From: Thalassobacillus devorans
GTDB lineage: Bacteria > Bacillota > Bacilli > Bacillales > Halobacillaceae
Assembly (NCBI RefSeq): GCF_011761345.1
Contig: NZ_JAASRY010000005.1
Location: forward strand, 124,001-188,000
Length of the DNA: 64,000 nt
Reading direction: 5' to 3'
Shown in pieces: positions 60,563-64,000 of the stretch. A program made the position numbers and the translations under genes. The notes below the pieces were generated by a model. The model saw nothing but the letters and a program-made list of their open reading frames with translations, made no database searches and had not been told where the DNA came from. Within the stretch, counting starts at the first letter, position 1. Each line of letters opens with the position of its first letter.

Positions 60563-63004
60563 ATGTTGTTCAGCGACAAAGAGGAATTCAAACAGGCATT
60601 TTCCCAGAAGCTCGAGGCTAAGCTAGGCAAAACAGTTGAAACCGCTACAGAGGTGGATGCATATAGAGCTCTTGGTTCGCTGTTGCGGGAAAGAATCGGA
60701 ACAAAATGGCTGGAGACGAACCAGCGCTATGAACGAGAGAAGGAAAAGCAAGTCTACTATTTTTCCATGGAGTTTCTGATCGGCAGATTGATGGGGAATA
60801 ATCTCCTGAATATGCAAATAGTCGATGTTGTGGCAGAAGGTTTGAAAGACTTAGGTTTTGACCTGGGTGAACTGGAGGAAGAAGAGAACGACGCAGGCCT
60901 GGGTAACGGGGGGTTGGGACGACTTGCTGCCTGCTTCCTGGATTCCCTTGCCTCATTAGGGCTGGCCGGCCATGGCTATGGTATCCGTTATAAATACGGT
61001 ATGTTCGACCAGCAGTTCATCGATGGCAATCAAGTCGAATTTCCTGACTTATGGCTGTCACGTGAATTTGTATGGGAAGTCCGTCGCCCGGAAGAAGCAG
61101 TGGAAGTCCGTTTCGGCGGTCATGTATCTTCGAGCAAGGATGAAGATGGCAACCTGCATTTCGACCACCATGATTATGAGCAGGTCCAGGCTGTCCCCTA
61201 CGATGTCCCGGTCGTCGGCTATAACAGTGATACCGTCAATACGCTGCGTCTCTGGTCTGTAGAAGCGAACCTGGATGATACGATCAAAAAAGCATCAAGG
61301 CTGAATGAGTTCGGGAATTTCCTCGGCCACAAGCGCTCCCTTGAAGCGATTTCGGAATTTTTATACCCCGATGATTCCCATGAAGAAGGGAAGCAGCTGC
61401 GACTGAAACAGGAATACTTTTTAGTGTCGGCAGGGGTTCAGAGTGCCGTGCGTGCTTTTGAACAGCTGGAACTGCCCTGGTCCGCCTTTCCTGAAAAAGT
61501 CGCTCTCCATATTAATGACACCCATCCTGCGATGGTGATTCCTGAACTGATGCGGGTTTTGATGGATGAAAAGCAGCTGGGATGGAAAGAAGCCTGGGAC
61601 ATCATTCAAGCCTCGGTTTCCTATACCAATCATACGACCCTGAGTGAAGCGTTGGAGTCCTGGCCGGTGGATATGGTGCGGCAACTGCTGCCAAGAATAT
61701 TTATGATTATTGAAGAAATAAACGAACGGTTCTGCCAATCGTTATGGGAGCAGTATCCTGGAGAATTCGACCGAATCGCTGAGCTGGCTATCATTGCTGA
61801 TGGGCAAGTGAAAATGGCTCATCTGTCGATTGTCGGCAGCCATAGCATCAATGGGGTGGCAAGGCTTCACACAGAGATTTTGAAAAAGCGGGAAATGAAA
61901 ATTTTTTATAATACATTTCCTGAGCGGTTCAACAACAAGACGAACGGTATTACCCACAGACGCTGGCTGATGCATGCCAATAAGCCGCTTGCCGGACTTC
62001 TTACAGAAACAATTGGTGAAAATTGGATAAATGAACCTGGGCGACTGACAGACCTGCTGGCTTATCAGGAGGATGCAGGTGTATTGAATAGCTTGGGCAA
62101 TATCAAGCAAGCGAACAAAGAAAAGCTGGCTTCCTGGGTTTACGACACGAAAGGAATTTCCCTTGATCCGCAATCGATATTCGATGTCCATATCAAGCGT
62201 CTCCATGGATATAAGCGTCAGCTCTTGAATGCGCTGCATATTATGCATCTATATAATAAAATCAAAACAGACCCTTCGCTGGAGATGGCACCAAGAACCT
62301 TCTTTTTCGGTGCGAAAGCGGCACAGGGCTACCATTATGCCAAAAAAATCATCAAGCTGATCAATACGATTGCTGACGTGGTGAATAATGACCCGGTAGT
62401 AGGTGATAAGCTTAAAGTTGTTTTTCTGGAAAATTATTCAGTTTCCCTTGCCGAACGAATCATCCCGGCAGCCAATGTGAGTGAACAGATTTCAACGGCT
62501 AGTAAGGAAGCTTCCGGCACCGGAAACATGAAGCTGATGATGAATGGGGCGTTGACACTTGGTACCATGGATGGCGCCAATGTGGAAATCCATGAACTTG
62601 TCGGGGATGACAATATTTACACGTTCGGCTTAAGCTCGGAGGAAGTTTTGGAATTTTACCGATCCGGTGACTATTCCTCGAAGCAGGTGTACGAAACAAA
62701 CGAAGAGGTTCGACTTACTGTCGATCAGCTGATTCATTACAGTCCTTTTTCAAAAGGTGATACAGAATTTCAGGAAATCTATGACTCGCTCGTGCACCAT
62801 AATGATGAATTTTTCGTACTGAAAGATTTCGCAGCTTATATAGTTGCCCAGCAGCGGGTAAGCTTCGACTATCAGCAGAAACAGGCATGGAACAGAAAAA
62901 GCCTGATCAATATTGCACATGCTGGGAAGTTCTCCAGTGACCGTACGATTCAGGAGTATGCCTCGGACATCTGGCGGATTGCCCCAGTAAACACGCTCAA
63001 ATGA
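60563..63004 (+). CDS. glgP: Glycogen phosphorylase
   Basis: Releases glucose-1-phosphate from glycogen. 813 residues from the ATG at 60563, correctly spaced from GGAGG. A TTG at 60548 overlaps the Shine-Dalgarno. GT35 features are DAGLGNGGLGRLAACFLDSLA (about 110-130), HINDTHPAM and the PLP-lysine region STASKEASGTGNMKLMMNG (about 645-663, Lys in ASKEASG). Confidence 0.97.
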   Translation: MLFSDKEEFKQAFSQKLEAKLGKTVETATEVDAYRALGSLLRERIGTKWLETNQRYEREKEKQVYYFSMEFLIGRLMGNNLLNMQIVDVVAEGLKDLGFDLGELEEEENDAGLGNGGLGRLAACFLDSLASLGLAGHGYGIRYKYGMFDQQFIDGNQVEFPDLWLSREFVWEVRRPEEAVEVRFGGHVSSSKDEDGNLHFDHHDYEQVQAVPYDVPVVGYNSDTVNTLRLWSVEANLDDTIKKASRLNEFGNFLGHKRSLEAISEFLYPDDSHEEGKQLRLKQEYFLVSAGVQSAVRAFEQLELPWSAFPEKVALHINDTHPAMVIPELMRVLMDEKQLGWKEAWDIIQASVSYTNHTTLSEALESWPVDMVRQLLPRIFMIIEEINERFCQSLWEQYPGEFDRIAELAIIADGQVKMAHLSIVGSHSINGVARLHTEILKKREMKIFYNTFPERFNNKTNGITHRRWLMHANKPLAGLLTETIGENWINEPGRLTDLLAYQEDAGVLNSLGNIKQANKEKLASWVYDTKGISLDPQSIFDVHIKRLHGYKRQLLNALHIMHLYNKIKTDPSLEMAPRTFFFGAKAAQGYHYAKKIIKLINTIADVVNNDPVVGDKLKVVFLENYSVSLAERIIPAANVSEQISTASKEASGTGNMKLMMNGALTLGTMDGANVEIHELVGDDNIYTFGLSSEEVLEFYRSGDYSSKQVYETNEEVRLTVDQLIHYSPFSKGDTEFQEIYDSLVHHNDEFFVLKDFAAYIVAQQRVSFDYQQKQAWNRKSLINIAHAGKFSSDRTIQEYASDIWRIAPVNTLK

Positions 63005-63028
63005 TCATTGAATGGAGGAGGACGTACG

Positions 63029-64000
63029 ATGAAATCAAACGACGTTTATCATAACAGCTTCAAATCACAATACCGCGAGCCTTTTGGTGCTGCACCTAAA
63101 GGCTCCAATGTGACACTTACCATTGATATCCATAACCGCTACCGCATTTCAAGCGTCATCCTTCATTATATTTTGGATAAAACGGACCAAGAACAAACGC
63201 AGGAAATGGATATCTATAGTGAGCAGCATCAATACTCCGGCTATGAAACTACCATCACCATGCCAGAGGAACCACAGCTGGTCTGGTACTACTTTGAAAT
63301 CCAGCTGGAAGATGACAGTTTTTTTTACGGACGTAGGAATATCGAAGAAAGCGGTGATGGGCTTGTGTATGCTCATGTTCCCCCGTCCTGGCAGATTACC
63401 GTCTATGATTCTGCCTATGAAACTCCGGAATGGTGGAAGCATGGGACCATCTATCAGATTTTCCCTGACCGGTTCTATGCAGCTGGGGAACGTGAGCTTG
63501 CCAAAGCTCCGAAGACAAGCCTGATGCACAGCCACTGGGAAAATGATCCGATTTATATCCGTGATGAAAATGGCGCTGTTGTCCGGTGGGATTTTTTTGC
63601 GGGGAACATCCAGGGAATAATCGAAAGGCTCGACTATATAGCATCGCTCGGTGTTACGGTGATTTATCTGAATCCTGTATTCGAAGCGGAAAGCAACCAC
63701 CGCTATGATACCGGCGACTATCATACGGTCGACCAGCTGCTTGGGAGTAATGAAGATTTGGCAGAACTTGTTCAGAAGGCTGGTGAACATGGGATTGAAA
63801 TTATGCTCGACGGTGTCTTCAACCATACCGGCAGCAACAGCATCTATTTCAACCAACGCGGCCAGTATGATTCGATCGGAGCCTATCAATCGAAAGAATC
63901 GCCTTACTATTCCTGGTATCTTTTCCATAACCACCCTGATGAATACGAGTCCTGGTGGGGTGTCGGGACACTTCCGACCGTAAATAAAAACGATGAAAGC
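63029..64000 (+). CDS. GH13 alpha-glucanase (neopullulanase/cyclomaltodextrinase-like), 5' part
   Basis: 324 codons are visible with no stop before the window ends. The ATG follows GGAGGAGG, 24 bp past glgP. Residues 1-125 look like an N-terminal beta-sandwich (CBM34-like), and the barrel starts at HGTIYQIFPDRFY (138-150). Region I is DGVFNHTG (261-268), with Asp261, Asn265 and His266. The nucleophile and acid regions lie outside. No signal peptide, so an intracellular enzyme acting on glycogen-derived oligosaccharides is likely. Exact specificity cannot be told. Confidence 0.9.
   Translation, partial: MKSNDVYHNSFKSQYREPFGAAPKGSNVTLTIDIHNRYRISSVILHYILDKTDQEQTQEMDIYSEQHQYSGYETTITMPEEPQLVWYYFEIQLEDDSFFYGRRNIEESGDGLVYAHVPPSWQITVYDSAYETPEWWKHGTIYQIFPDRFYAAGERELAKAPKTSLMHSHWENDPIYIRDENGAVVRWDFFAGNIQGIIERLDYIASLGVTVIYLNPVFEAESNHRYDTGDYHTVDQLLGSNEDLAELVQKAGEHGIEIMLDGVFNHTGSNSIYFNQRGQYDSIGAYQSKESPYYSWYLFHNHPDEYESWWGVGTLPTVNKNDES

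Noticed and set aside
63149-63934. A 261-codon open frame antisense to the GH13 gene
   Set aside because: The plus strand encodes a clear glycoside hydrolase; the antisense frame has no Shine-Dalgarno and no recognisable domain.

Overview
The window is chromosomal DNA of a low-GC Gram-positive, spore-forming bacterium of the family Bacillaceae. Three things point there: the gene order guaA-pbuG-yebE-yebG-pur operon-yerA-yerB-yerC-pcrB-pcrA-ligA-camS ... gatCAB-dgkB-rlmCD follows the Bacillus subtilis chromosome; there is a GerA-type spore germination operon; and strong Shine-Dalgarno, SigA, guanine riboswitch and PurR signals are present. Acidic proteins, a BCCT compatible-solute carrier and a proline carrier suggest a moderately halophilic genus such as Halobacillus or a close relative. 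That genus call is inference. No rRNA, tRNA, insertion sequence, prophage or CRISPR array is visible.

Region 1 (1-18343) is a purine biosynthesis block: the end of a YebA-like transglutaminase gene, guaA, the permease pbuG, small conserved genes, then purEKBCSQLFMNHD as one compact operon with many overlapping genes. Guanine riboswitches precede guaA, pbuG and purE. Two of them are also preceded by inverted PurBox pairs that overlap the stop codon of the upstream gene. A 34-residue membrane protein gene is encoded antisense to the purD end.

Region 2 (18344-28735) holds a 176-bp palindromic repeat, a DUF2892 protein, the adenine deaminase homologue YerA, lipoprotein YerB, TrpR-like YerC, then pcrB-pcrA-ligA-camS (lipid, helicase, ligase, lipoprotein).

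Region 3 (28736-42661) carries rocA (P5C dehydrogenase) with a CcpA-type cre at its start site, a 35-residue accessory peptide gene plus putP, an alpha/beta hydrolase behind a structured leader, gatCAB, dgkB, rlmCD, a Tyr-rich hypothetical protein and katG with a PerR-like box.

Region 4 (42662-54600) is more accessory: a frameshifted zinc-ribbon gene, a DUF4317 protein, a divergent PAP2 protein, a BCCT transporter, two drug/metabolite transporters, a ger operon and a patatin-like lipase gene.

Region 5 (54833-64000) is the glycogen operon glgBCDAP followed by a GH13 alpha-glucanase gene that runs off the window. A terminator-like hairpin lies between glgD and glgA.

The most unusual signal is a pair of non-coding arrays (about 5436-5545 and 22402-22507). 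Each has six copies of a GGCGCGAAA-like motif at a strict 20-21 bp period, in opposite orientations, one ahead of purE and one ahead of pcrB.
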